A model generated the notes under the pieces. The model did not search any database. It was not told the origin of the DNA and saw only the letters and a list, made by a program, of their open reading frames with translations. A stretch of 15,289 bases of DNA from WJMT01 sp964611275 (GTDB lineage: Bacteria > Acidobacteriota > Aminicenantia > Aminicenantales > Aminicenantaceae). The stretch spans positions 1 to 15,289 of the forward strand of contig CAZSZS010000089.1 of NCBI GenBank assembly GCA_964611275.1, given 5' to 3'. Position numbers and translations under genes: made by a program. Within the stretch, counting starts at the first letter, position 1. Each line of letters opens with the position of its first letter. Below, piece by piece: positions 6,976 to 14,518 of this stretch.

Positions 6976-7638
6976 ATGGATGATATCGTAGCGAAAATAG
7001 CCTTGTGTGTGGAAAGAGGCAAAGTCAATGCTGAATCCAGATACCCTCCCGAACTCAAAGGCCAGGACGGTGCGGATGAGCTGACAAGGCAGGCCCTTGA
7101 CCGGAATATCCGGCCTGGGGAGATACTGACTTCCGGTCTTATATCAGGAATGCAGAGAGTGGGGGAGAAATTCAAAAGAAATGAGATCTATCTTCCCGAT
7201 GTTCTGGTGGCGGCTAAAGCCATGAACGCGGCTATGGAGCATCTCAAACCCTATTTTATTTCCGGGGATGTCAGGCATAAGGGAAAGGTTGTTATGGGAA
7301 CGGTTTCCGGGGACCTGCACGATATAGGCAAGAAGATCGTGGCCATGTTTCTGGAAGGCAGCGGATGGGAAGTGATCGACTGCGGGGTGGATGTGACTTC
7401 CCAGGATTTTGTGGAAGCGGTAAGAGAGAACAAACCGGTGGCGGTCGGGATGAGTGCTTTGCTCACAACCACCATGGTCCATATGGAAGAGGCCGTTAAA
7501 ACCATAAAATCCGAATTTCCTGAAGTGAAGGTCTTGGTGGGGGGAGCTCCGGTCACTGCGGACTTTGCCAGAAGGATCGGTGCGGATATGACCTCAGCCC
7601 ATCCTCAGGAAGCGGTCGAATATTTGGAAAGCCAATAA
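6976..7638 (+). CDS. Corrinoid (B12-binding) methyl-carrier protein
   Basis: A 220-residue protein of the MtbC/MttC/MtaC and MetH-cap class. Residues about 30-95 form the helical cap domain (GMQRVGEKFKRNEIYLPDVL at 58-77). Residues about 103-218 form the Rossmann-like cobalamin-binding domain with the D-x-H-x-x-G signature, GDLHDIG (Asp113, His115, Gly118), in which His115 would be the lower cobalt ligand; SALLTT (160-165) and GG (189-190) are further cofactor-binding motifs. In this family the cobalt shuttles a methyl group from a substrate-specific methyltransferase to an acceptor such as tetrahydrofolate or coenzyme M. There is no signal peptide, so it is cytoplasmic. No methyltransferase or reactivase gene lies nearby, so the substrate cannot be named. 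It follows the propeller gene by 20 bases, with only a weak GAAG as RBS, suggesting read-through transcription. The upstream partners are exported, so a functional link is doubtful. Confidence 0.88.
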   Translation: MDDIVAKIALCVERGKVNAESRYPPELKGQDGADELTRQALDRNIRPGEILTSGLISGMQRVGEKFKRNEIYLPDVLVAAKAMNAAMEHLKPYFISGDVRHKGKVVMGTVSGDLHDIGKKIVAMFLEGSGWEVIDCGVDVTSQDFVEAVRENKPVAVGMSALLTTTMVHMEEAVKTIKSEFPEVKVLVGGAPVTADFARRIGADMTSAHPQEAVEYLESQ

Positions 7639-7790
7639 GCTGCTGGCTCTTCACCCTTCATCACCCATCATGCATATAAGATAGCGGACCGGTCAACAAG
7701 CAATCCTTTCTTCAGCCGCAAGATTATTTCAACAGCGTTTCCCCGGCTGCCTTGGTCAAAATCGCCGTTGAGAAAGAGTTTTGTACATGA
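7639..7790. other. Convergent intergenic gap without a clear terminator
   Basis: The stretch lies between the corrinoid gene (plus) and the S9 peptidase gene (minus). It holds the 8-bp palindrome GACCGGTC (7687-7694) and a distant pair CAGCCG/CGGCTG (7713-7718 and 7744-7749). Neither is followed by a T-run on either strand. No ORF or RNA gene is seen. Confidence 0.4.
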
Positions 7791-10040
7791 TCAATCCGGT
7801 GACATGCTGTGCATAAGAAACCTGGTTAAGGTTTCAAACAAATGCCTGCGTGTATTTTCCCCTTCATAGATTCCATGGGACCGGTTGGGATAAGCCATAA
7901 AAGAGAACATCTTATTATGGCGGATCAATTCATTGATCAGTGCTTCTGCGCTCTGATAATGGCAATTATCATCCCCGGTGCCATGCACAACCAGTAAATT
8001 GCCTTCCAATTTGTGGGCATGCGTAATGGGTGAGCCCTGTTTGAATCCTTCGATGTTGTCCTGGGGAAGGCCCATATACCGCTCCTGATAGATCGTATCA
8101 TAGAAACGCTGGTTGCTGACAGTGGCGATGGCCATAGCTGTACTATAGAGTTCCGGATAACGGAAGATCATATTTAAACTCATGGAACCGCCTCCGCTCC
8201 ATCCCCATATTCCGATCCGGCTGGAATCGACATAAGGCCTGTTTTCAATTATGGCCCGGCATGCGGCGGCCTGATCCTTTGAGGCCAGAATGCCAATCTG
8301 CCGGTAAATGCTTTTCCGCCAGGCCCGGCCCCGCGGGACCTTGGTTCCACGGTTATCCACGCTCATAACCAAATACCCCCGCTGATTAAGCATTGTGTGC
8401 CAGAGATAATTCGATCCGCCCCAGCTGTCTCTTACCGTTGAACCGGCCGGTTCGCCATATACATAAAATAGAAGCGGATATGCTTTGCCGGGATTAAAGT
8501 TCGGCGGTTTCATGCAGTAGGCATCCAATTCGACCTCTCCAATATTCACCCGGAAAAATTCAACCGGAGCTCTTGCCAAAGCTTCGACTTTGGCATGCAG
8601 TTCCAGGTTTGATTCCAGGATTCTGATGGTTTTATGCGACGGCAGTCTGACCAGATCAATGACCGGCGGAACCCCGAAAGAGGAATAGGTATGGATCGCC
8701 CAGTCGGCATGCGGTGAAATCTGGTAGGAATGGGACCCGCCCATATTCTCGGGAGTGATTCTCTCCGCCTTCCTCTTGCCTTCCAGGCGGCAACGGTAAA
8801 GATATCTCTGAGTGGGATTGTCCGGAGAGGCGATGAAATAAACCCAGCCGCGGTCCATATCCAATCCGGAGATACTGATGACATCATAGTCCCCGCGTGT
8901 AATCAGCTTCATATTCCCGCTGTCTTTTGACGCAGCGTACATATGATTCCAGCCGTCGCGCTCGCTCATCCAGGTGAATTTTTTCCCTTCATTCAGCCAG
9001 TTGAGGTCATTGACCACTTCCACCCAGGCTTCATCCGTTTCGGTTAAAATTGTGCGGACTGCTCCTGTTTCGGTGTTCCCCAGCATCAATTCCAATGTGT
9101 TCTGAAGGCGATTGAGATGCTGCAGCACAACCTCCTTGGAATCAGCCGCCCATTCCATGCGGGCTATGTAATTATTTCGAGGATCCCCAGGGACTTTCAG
9201 CCAAAGGGTCGGGTCTCCTTCCGCATCCACAATACCAGCCCGGCAGGCTGAATTTGTGGTTCCAACTTTTGGATATTTAAATGTCTTCAGTTCGGGATAA
9301 AGCCCGTCGGTATAATTCACCAAGGTGAATTCTTTAACGCCCCCCGTATCCAGCTGCCAGTATGCAATCCTGCGGCTGTCCGGGCTCCAGCGGAATCCGT
9401 CGCGTAAGGAAAACTCTTCTTCATAAACCCAGTCGAACGTCCCGTTGATTATGGTTTCCGATCCATCCCAAGTCAATTGGATGATATGGTGGTCCTCAAG
9501 ATCTTCTACAAAAATATTGTTATGATGCACATACCCGGCTTTTTTCCCATCCGGAGAAAATTTGGCGAACATGAGGGTAGCTGGTTCCGCATCCCCGCCA
9601 AGTTGATGCAGCGATCCTGAATTCAAGTCCAGAACCCAATAGTCACCGCGTGTATTTTGCCGCCAAACCCGCTGAGAATTTGTGTATATCAACAGCTTTG
9701 TTCCATCTTCCGACCAATGATAATTATCGATTTCCAGCGGGGTTGCTGCTCCGGAGGGAACCAGGTCTTCAGCCGGGACCAGGATTTTCCTCTCTCCGCT
9801 TTCCGGCTCGTACCAAATAATATCACGCCCTTTATCAAGTGTTTTTGATTTTTCGAGGGTGGTATAACCGGATTTATGTTCCAGCCAGCGGGCCGGGCCG
9901 AAACGATTGTCAGAAAATTCATCCGAAGAATAAATTCTTTCCAGTGTCAAAATCGAGGGATTCTCTTCTGCCGGGGTTTCCGGTGGCATAAATCCCAGAA
10001 AAATAATTAAACAAAAAATCCATATGGCCGTTCTTTTCAT
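7791..10040 (-). CDS. Exported dipeptidyl peptidase IV-like S9 family peptidase
   Basis: A 749-residue protein starting at ATG 10040, where AAGGAG sits five bases upstream and a signal peptide follows (KRTAIWIFCLIIFLGF). A longer reading frame open to 10142 lacks both. Residues about 50-480 form the S9B beta-propeller, which carries the DPP-IV double-glutamate motif WVYEEE (204-209) that binds the free amino end of substrates. The C-terminal alpha/beta-hydrolase domain has Ser615 in GWSGGG, Asp690 in HGTGDDN and His722 in NRSHG, completing the triad. It should release N-terminal dipeptides, classically X-Pro or X-Ala, in the periplasm or outside the cell, which fits growth on peptides. The usual GWSYGG reads GWSGGG here, so specificity may differ from classical DPP-IV. 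It is transcribed alone, with a candidate promoter at 10151-10179. Family and catalytic competence are well supported. Confidence 0.92.
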   Translation of the reverse strand: MKRTAIWIFCLIIFLGFMPPETPAEENPSILTLERIYSSDEFSDNRFGPARWLEHKSGYTTLEKSKTLDKGRDIIWYEPESGERKILVPAEDLVPSGAATPLEIDNYHWSEDGTKLLIYTNSQRVWRQNTRGDYWVLDLNSGSLHQLGGDAEPATLMFAKFSPDGKKAGYVHHNNIFVEDLEDHHIIQLTWDGSETIINGTFDWVYEEEFSLRDGFRWSPDSRRIAYWQLDTGGVKEFTLVNYTDGLYPELKTFKYPKVGTTNSACRAGIVDAEGDPTLWLKVPGDPRNNYIARMEWAADSKEVVLQHLNRLQNTLELMLGNTETGAVRTILTETDEAWVEVVNDLNWLNEGKKFTWMSERDGWNHMYAASKDSGNMKLITRGDYDVISISGLDMDRGWVYFIASPDNPTQRYLYRCRLEGKRKAERITPENMGGSHSYQISPHADWAIHTYSSFGVPPVIDLVRLPSHKTIRILESNLELHAKVEALARAPVEFFRVNIGEVELDAYCMKPPNFNPGKAYPLLFYVYGEPAGSTVRDSWGGSNYLWHTMLNQRGYLVMSVDNRGTKVPRGRAWRKSIYRQIGILASKDQAAACRAIIENRPYVDSSRIGIWGWSGGGSMSLNMIFRYPELYSTAMAIATVSNQRFYDTIYQERYMGLPQDNIEGFKQGSPITHAHKLEGNLLVVHGTGDDNCHYQSAEALINELIRHNKMFSFMAYPNRSHGIYEGENTRRHLFETLTRFLMHSMSPD

Positions 10041-10045
10041 AGGAA

Positions 10046-10051
10046 CTCCTT
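10046..10051 (-). promoter_or_regulatory. Ribosome binding site that decides the S9 peptidase start
   Basis: On the minus strand AAGGAG is followed by TTCCT and ATG at 10040. This sets the start 34 codons inside the longest open frame and places the signal peptide exactly at the N-terminus. Confidence 0.8.
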
Positions 10052-10150
10052 GGTGTACCGGCTGACCGAAAAATTGAATGTCCGTCCTCTTCCGCGGATA
10101 AATTTCATCTCCGGCGCAACTGGCAAGAAGATTATGACTCACATGAAGTT

Positions 10151-10179
10151 ATGATATATTAGACATCAAAAAAAGACAA
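10151..10179 (-). promoter_or_regulatory. Candidate sigma70-type promoter of the S9 peptidase gene
   Basis: Minus strand TTGTCT (4 of 6), a 17-base spacer and TATCAT (5 of 6). Transcription would start near 10144, leaving a leader of about 104 bases before ATG 10040. It also makes translation from the in-frame ATG at 10142 unlikely. The remaining sequence up to 10268 shows no terminator for the barrel gene. Confidence 0.4.
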
Positions 10180-10268
10180 ATCCATGATAAGGATCCATTT
10201 TCCGGTTAATAATTTCATTGCCGGGGCCTTATAAAAAAACGGTTTGATATTTGAATGTCTCATTTTCA

Positions 10269-11147
10269 TTAGGACAACCTCACCCTGAGTCCCAATATTA
10301 GAGAAACACCGCTTAGATCCAGAACAAATTCCCGGATATTTCTTCTATACCAGGCTGATTCGGGCTTTCCCAGGGTAATATGGGGATTTATATAACCCCA
10401 ATTTTGTAATAGCTCTTCCCAGGAGTAAAAAATACCTTCATCTTCGTAATAATATCCTTCTGGTCCTATACCTGAATAGTTACCTTTGAATTTATTAATT
10501 TTCGCATAGGTCCCTAAACACTCAAGAGAAAGGTATATGTTCTTGCTTAGGCTGTATTCAAAACCAAATCCACCGTTCACTCCAAAGTCAGAAGAGCGCA
10601 TATTTTCTTCCCAATAGTAATCCCAGGCATTGATCTTTTGGCTGTTATAGTATTTATTTATCCTGGTAAAGTAATACCCGATCCCAGCCCTCAAATAGAA
10701 AGAGCTCCTTTTACTTAACGGGAAAAAATATCCAATGCTGAATGTAATGGGGAAAGAGTCTATCTTATGTTTCCAAACCTGCGTAGTATTTTGTTCCGGG
10801 AATTTGACTGAGCTTTCACTTTTTAAATGAGTGTATTCTATACCGATAATCCCTCTTAAATGAGAAGTGAACGTGAATGATACTTCAACTCCTGAATTTG
10901 AACCATGATGGAATTCTTCCAGCCCATTGATTGTATAAACACGCCAATCATCAGAATAATTTTTGTAGAATTTATTTAGATAGCTCATATATGTATTCAA
11001 ATCCCCTATGTGCAGATATTGATAACCGCCTTTGAGTTTGATGCTTATCTCTTTAAGAAAATTATTGCCTCCCATACAAAATGAGCTTGTGGGAAAGAGG
11101 AAAATGATGATGATTCCCAGTCCCAAAGTTATACATGATTTTTTCAT
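10269..11147 (-). CDS. Outer-membrane beta-barrel protein
   Basis: A 292-residue protein from ATG 11147, preceded by AGGAGG; an in-frame ATG at 11186 lies upstream of the predicted transcription start. A Sec signal peptide occupies residues 1 to about 24 (KKSCITLGLGIIIIFLFPTS). The mature part shows alternating polar/hydrophobic strands with many aromatic residues, for example GGYQYLHIG, FPITFSIGYFFPL, SFYLRAGIGYYF, FGVNGGFGFEYSL and NIYLSLECLGTYAKI. It ends in a short strand, SLILGLRVRLS, as in small OmpA/OmpW-like barrels. The residue before Cys24 is Phe, which does not suit a lipobox, so a lipoprotein is unlikely. The gene is visibly AT-richer than its neighbours. A sigma54-type promoter directly upstream suggests expression under a specific activator. 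Ligand or function cannot be read from the sequence. Confidence 0.72.
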   Translation of the reverse strand: MKKSCITLGLGIIIIFLFPTSSFCMGGNNFLKEISIKLKGGYQYLHIGDLNTYMSYLNKFYKNYSDDWRVYTINGLEEFHHGSNSGVEVSFTFTSHLRGIIGIEYTHLKSESSVKFPEQNTTQVWKHKIDSFPITFSIGYFFPLSKRSSFYLRAGIGYYFTRINKYYNSQKINAWDYYWEENMRSSDFGVNGGFGFEYSLSKNIYLSLECLGTYAKINKFKGNYSGIGPEGYYYEDEGIFYSWEELLQNWGYINPHITLGKPESAWYRRNIREFVLDLSGVSLILGLRVRLS

Positions 11148-11174
11148 AACCCCTCCTCTCTCTACTGTCGAATT

Positions 11175-11191
11175 TGCAAAACTCATGCCAA
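11175..11191 (-). promoter_or_regulatory. Sigma54 (-24/-12) promoter of the beta-barrel gene
   Basis: Minus strand TTGGCATGAGTTTTGCA matches the RpoN consensus TTGGCACG-N4-TTGCW with one mismatch. The essential GG and GC doublets are 12 bases apart, as required. The predicted start is near 11164, giving a leader of about 17 bases that holds the AGGAGG Shine-Dalgarno (11152-11157) before ATG 11147. The element lies within a perfect 8-bp inverted repeat, GCAAAACT (11176-11183) and AGTTTTGC (11192-11199). Confidence 0.65.
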
Positions 11192-11222
11192 AGTTTTGCC
11201 CCTGATAGGACTTTTTGTGGTC

Positions 11223-11238
11223 GTCCCTATTTTGGGAC
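11223..11238. repeat. Short dyad GTCCC-N6-GGGAC upstream of the sigma54 promoter
   Basis: A perfect 5-bp inverted repeat about 60-75 bases upstream of the predicted sigma54 start site. It could be an activator site or part of a repetitive palindromic element; the surrounding TTTTGGGACAG is reminiscent of dispersed palindromes near RAYT transposases. The evidence is slight. Confidence 0.25.
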
Positions 11239-11265
11239 AGATGTATTTATGACGAGCTGGATTGA

Positions 11266-11287
11266 CGATTTTGGGGCCAAAAAATCG
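11266..11287. repeat. Dyad CGATTTT-N8-AAAATCG upstream of the sigma54 promoter
   Basis: A perfect 7-bp inverted repeat with an 8-base centre (GGGGCCAA), about 100-125 bases upstream of the predicted start site. That is the usual distance for enhancer-binding-protein sites. It might instead be a hairpin downstream of the aldolase operon, but no T-run follows it on the minus strand. Confidence 0.3.
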
Positions 11288-11368
11288 ATGTCTTCAGGGA
11301 AGCAAACTGTGGAAAAGTGTCGTAATTATATGGGAATAAAGGAAATAGCCGGGCCCGTCCCCATAAAA

Positions 11369-12694
11369 TTACCATTTTTTGGCTTTTTCTGGCTGGAGTT
11401 TTGAGATATCCAGTCCTCTTTCATAAGCTCCGAGGATGTAGAGGCAGATATCCCTGAGTGAAGAGGGATGATGGAGAGCTTCGGATAAAGACTGTTCTCC
11501 CACGCTCCAGACACCGCCTCCTCTGATGATCACTATTTTGTAATCATGTAAGAGCCGGATAAAGGTTTCCGGTTTAAAATCCGGTGGAAGAATGGGAATA
11601 ACAAGATAGAAAAAGCTCCCTTCAGCATCAATAGGGACAACGCGATCGATGGGTTTTTCCCTTCCCGGGGGGATAAAGTAGGAGACCGCTTCTGTTTCGG
11701 GAATAAAGCAGTGGATGACGGTTTGAAAATCGGTTTGTTCGTATATTTGTTTGTGGATGGTCAGTTCCCTGTCCTTTTCTATGCTCTTTAAGGACAGAGG
11801 AAGCTCCATGATCGGGCCTCCGATTTCCCGGGGCATGGAGGCTTTGGGCGCGTAAAGTATCTTGTCCACCCCGCGAAGGGACATGGACCCTGTATGGAAG
11901 GGAGAAATGTTGGATCTGAATATCCTTGCTGCGGTCTTCTTGAACTCTTCTGTGATCTCCTCTTCACCCTCTATTTTTTCTCCCTGTCCCTTATAGTGAT
12001 CGTAGCTGTTCGGAGGATAAGGAAAGAAACGGGATGGAGATCGGGTTATTTTTTCCCTTAAATCATGGATGTCAATATCCAGTTTATGGGTCAGCCGTGC
12101 GATATAGCCTGAATTGTTGGCGAGGCACACATGAAAGAGGGCTTCTTTGACCGAGCTTCCCTTGGAAAATGTTCCATGTCCCTGAAGGACCGTGATTTTA
12201 TGCTGCGCCAGTCTTTCCGGAATGATCCTTGTCATCTCAGGCGATCCACAGGGAACTTCCACCCAATCGACTGGGATACGGCCGTTGAAATGATAGAATC
12301 CCAGGGAGTCAATGGGAATAAAAGGAGAGGGATTGTTGGGCTTTTCTTCTTCATCAAAAGTCATGATGGTGAGTTCCTTGGTGTGCGCATGGATAACAGC
12401 CCTTACTCCGGGTGTGGAAAGAATTTTGGCATGGATGTCTGTTTCCGATGAGGCTTTATAGTAACCGTAGTCTGTTTCTGAAGGAGAAAGAAAGCAGATC
12501 TGACTCGGTTCCAGATCGCCTTTTTGGGAGCCTGCGGCTGTGATCACGATTTTTTCCCTGCCTTCGGCGTCTTTCCAGAGTGTGGATATATTCCCGCTGT
12601 GGCTGTCCTCTAGATCCTTGTCCAGAAGGACGCGGCCTACGGATTGAAACAAACGGACCAATGCTTCATCCGCTTTCCATTTATCAGATGCCAT
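11369..12694 (-). CDS. Tandem class II aldolase/adducin-family protein
   Basis: A 441-residue protein, about twice the family's usual length, made of two class II aldolase domains. Domain 1 (about 1-215) keeps the active-site pattern of L-fuculose-1-phosphate aldolase: SGN (33-35), TAAGSQKG (52-59), catalytic Glu84 in SSETDIH, and metal ligands His102 and His104 (HAH) plus His173 (GHG). Domain 2 (about 250-441) keeps the fold landmarks HTGSMSLR and Glu310 (ELTIHKQIY). However, the metal motif reads HCF (328-330) and the GHG position reads GGG (392-394), so the metal site looks lost. Family members split sugar phosphates to an aldehyde plus dihydroxyacetone phosphate, or act as dehydratases or decarboxylases; the substrate here is unknown. 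It is the last gene of the operon, starting two bases after the AOR stop. Cytoplasmic; no signal peptide. Confidence 0.85.
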   Translation of the reverse strand: MASDKWKADEALVRLFQSVGRVLLDKDLEDSHSGNISTLWKDAEGREKIVITAAGSQKGDLEPSQICFLSPSETDYGYYKASSETDIHAKILSTPGVRAVIHAHTKELTIMTFDEEEKPNNPSPFIPIDSLGFYHFNGRIPVDWVEVPCGSPEMTRIIPERLAQHKITVLQGHGTFSKGSSVKEALFHVCLANNSGYIARLTHKLDIDIHDLREKITRSPSRFFPYPPNSYDHYKGQGEKIEGEEEITEEFKKTAARIFRSNISPFHTGSMSLRGVDKILYAPKASMPREIGGPIMELPLSLKSIEKDRELTIHKQIYEQTDFQTVIHCFIPETEAVSYFIPPGREKPIDRVVPIDAEGSFFYLVIPILPPDFKPETFIRLLHDYKIVIIRGGGVWSVGEQSLSEALHHPSSLRDICLYILGAYERGLDISKLQPEKAKKW

Positions 12695-12696
12695 TT

Positions 12697-14517
12697 TTAT
12701 ATCTCTTCCAATTCTATAGATTCTAAGATTTTTTTGGAAGGAATGCCTTCCGGGACACTCCAGTCCCGGGCTTTATAATAGTCTTCTCTCATTTTGCTTT
12801 GGGCTTCGTTTGAAAGCGTTGTTTTCTGGCCTTGAACAGTTATGGGTTCGGAGCTGAACCGCGGAGGAAGGGAGTCGTCTGAATATGTCAATCCGGCTCT
12901 GAGATTGAACACTCGTTCCAGAGCCGCGACCCTTGCCGCCATTTGGCTGAATTCGCCTGAAGAGTATGTGTATCCTGTGACTCCGCTCAGCATCCGGGAC
13001 CAGGGTTCTGTGGTGAAAGCAAATCCCGTGAAACGGCATATTCCCAAGGAATCCTGAATGATCCCCAGATTCTGCATGTTTCTTATGGCTATGGGAGATT
13101 GGAGGAGGCTGAATCTCGGTATCTCTTTGGCGCCTCCGAAAAATGCCAGAGAAACAGCATACCCTCCTCTGAGATGGCAGGCTCCGGTCGGAGATGTCAT
13201 ATAGCCCAGAGCCTGGGTAAAGGAGGACCTCGGGTCATAGGCAGGCATTTCCATTTTTTTCACACTCATAGAAGAGGAGGGGTTATGGAAATGTTCGGCG
13301 AATCTGTAGGAGCCTTCCGATATTCTATCGCCTATTCCTTCTCTGAAAGCTGTCCGCCGGACCGTTTCTTCAAGGATCTCCGAACGGCCAAAGGAAAAGG
13401 GGATGCCGTCTGCATCCTGTTTGTTTATAAGGCCCTTTTCAAAGAGTTCCATCACACAGGCAGTGGTCCCCCCCATGCTTATGGTGTCGAGCCCCAGTTC
13501 ATTGCACAAATAATTGGCTTTGGTGATCGATTTTAAGTCATAGATCCCGCATTGAGGGCCTAACATGACCAAGGTCTCATATTCAGGACCCTCTCCTGTT
13601 TTCCCGTCTATAGAGGTATGCCGCTGACAGGCTATGGGACATCCAAAACAGGCACCCGGCCGTTGGAGCAGATCTTTTTTTATTCTCTCTCCGGAGATCT
13701 CATTGATTTTTTCGTCCGGGTGGACATTATCCTGGAAATTTTTATGCGGAAGCATCTCCATAAGGTTGATGAGCTTAATAAGTCCGGCTGTGCCTAACTC
13801 TTTCAAAAGTCTTTTGGTGATAGGGGCTGCCTTCATGATATATTCAGCCTGTTCTTTTCCGGCTTTGAATGCCTGCTTGTTTTCTATGTCTGTTTTTTTA
13901 TCTCCCCGGACACGAATGGCTTTAAGATTCTTGCTTCCGAACACCGCTCCGGAGCCCCCTCTGCCGTAGGCTCTGTTTTTATCGTTCATCACAGATGAGA
14001 AATTCACGCAGTTTTCCCCTGCCTGACCGATGCACAGGATACGCGCTCGTTTGTCTTTTTGGGTTAAGATATCAGTTGTCTCGTGGATATTGAGTCCCCA
14101 GACGTTTTCAGCAGAGACGATTTTTACGGACTCGGGTTCGATGTCAATGAGGGCAGGCTTTTGTGACCTGCCTTTTATAAGGACAGCATCATATCCTGAT
14201 GATTTCAGATAATACGCCCATGAGCCTCCGCAGTTTGAACTGCCGATCAGCCCGGTCAGGGGGGATTTAAACACCATATGCCCTCTCGCTGCGGTGGGGG
14301 CTGTGCTGCCTATAAGGGGAGAAGAGGCTATGACCACAGTATTCTCGGGGCTGAGAGGGTCACAGGAGGGATTGACAGTATCGAAGAAAATACGGGTAGC
14401 CAGAGCTCTTCCACCGATGTAGTCTTTAATAAGGGAATTTTTGATCTTCCGGATGCGTGTGGTGGAGCGCGTCAAGTCTATTTCAAGCAGTTTTTGGTGT
14501 ACACCCCCTGATTTCAT
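12697..14517 (-). CDS. Tungsten/molybdenum aldehyde:ferredoxin oxidoreductase-family protein
   Basis: A 606-residue enzyme, full length for the AOR family, which oxidises aldehydes to carboxylic acids and reduces ferredoxin using a tungsto- or molybdo-bispterin and one [4Fe-4S] cluster. Visible features are GGRALA (35-40), ARGHMVFKSPLTG (77-89), GGSWAYYLKSSGYD (97-110) and GRGGSGAVFGSKNLKA (185-200). The cluster cysteines C290, C293 and C297 sit in CFGCPIAC, and the fourth, C494, sits in the pterin motif DSLGIC (489-494). NELGLDTIS (339-347) is the first pterin motif region. All key residues are present, so it should be active, in the cytoplasm of an anaerobe. Substrate range cannot be told from sequence. 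It lies one base after the efp stop codon with no convincing RBS, so translation is probably coupled, and two bases before the class II aldolase gene, which may produce its aldehyde. Confidence 0.93.
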   Translation of the reverse strand: MKSGGVHQKLLEIDLTRSTTRIRKIKNSLIKDYIGGRALATRIFFDTVNPSCDPLSPENTVVIASSPLIGSTAPTAARGHMVFKSPLTGLIGSSNCGGSWAYYLKSSGYDAVLIKGRSQKPALIDIEPESVKIVSAENVWGLNIHETTDILTQKDKRARILCIGQAGENCVNFSSVMNDKNRAYGRGGSGAVFGSKNLKAIRVRGDKKTDIENKQAFKAGKEQAEYIMKAAPITKRLLKELGTAGLIKLINLMEMLPHKNFQDNVHPDEKINEISGERIKKDLLQRPGACFGCPIACQRHTSIDGKTGEGPEYETLVMLGPQCGIYDLKSITKANYLCNELGLDTISMGGTTACVMELFEKGLINKQDADGIPFSFGRSEILEETVRRTAFREGIGDRISEGSYRFAEHFHNPSSSMSVKKMEMPAYDPRSSFTQALGYMTSPTGACHLRGGYAVSLAFFGGAKEIPRFSLLQSPIAIRNMQNLGIIQDSLGICRFTGFAFTTEPWSRMLSGVTGYTYSSGEFSQMAARVAALERVFNLRAGLTYSDDSLPPRFSSEPITVQGQKTTLSNEAQSKMREDYYKARDWSVPEGIPSKKILESIELEEI

Positions 14518-14518
14518 T

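Noticed and set aside
7687..7749. Palindromes as a bidirectional terminator between the convergent genes
   Set aside because: Stems are short or far apart and lack T-runs; no convincing hairpin.
10041..10142. N-terminal extension of the S9 peptidase to ATG 10142
   Set aside because: ATG 10040 has a strong RBS and begins the signal peptide; the extension would bury it, and its ATG is only nine bases past the candidate -10 box.
11148..11186. N-terminal extension of the beta-barrel protein to ATG 11186
   Set aside because: It lies upstream of the predicted sigma54 start site and would precede the signal peptide; ATG 11147 has AGGAGG.
11176..11199. Perfect 8-bp inverted repeat as an intrinsic terminator
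   Set aside because: No T-run on either strand, and the repeat is largely accounted for by the sigma54 promoter sequence.
11174..11404. 76-codon plus-strand ORF partly in the intergenic gap
   Set aside because: It starts with TTG without an RBS, overlaps the sigma54 element and the end of the aldolase gene, and has no protein-like pattern.
13099..13536. 145-codon plus-strand ORF
   Set aside because: Antisense to the AOR gene, whose motifs are continuous through this stretch.
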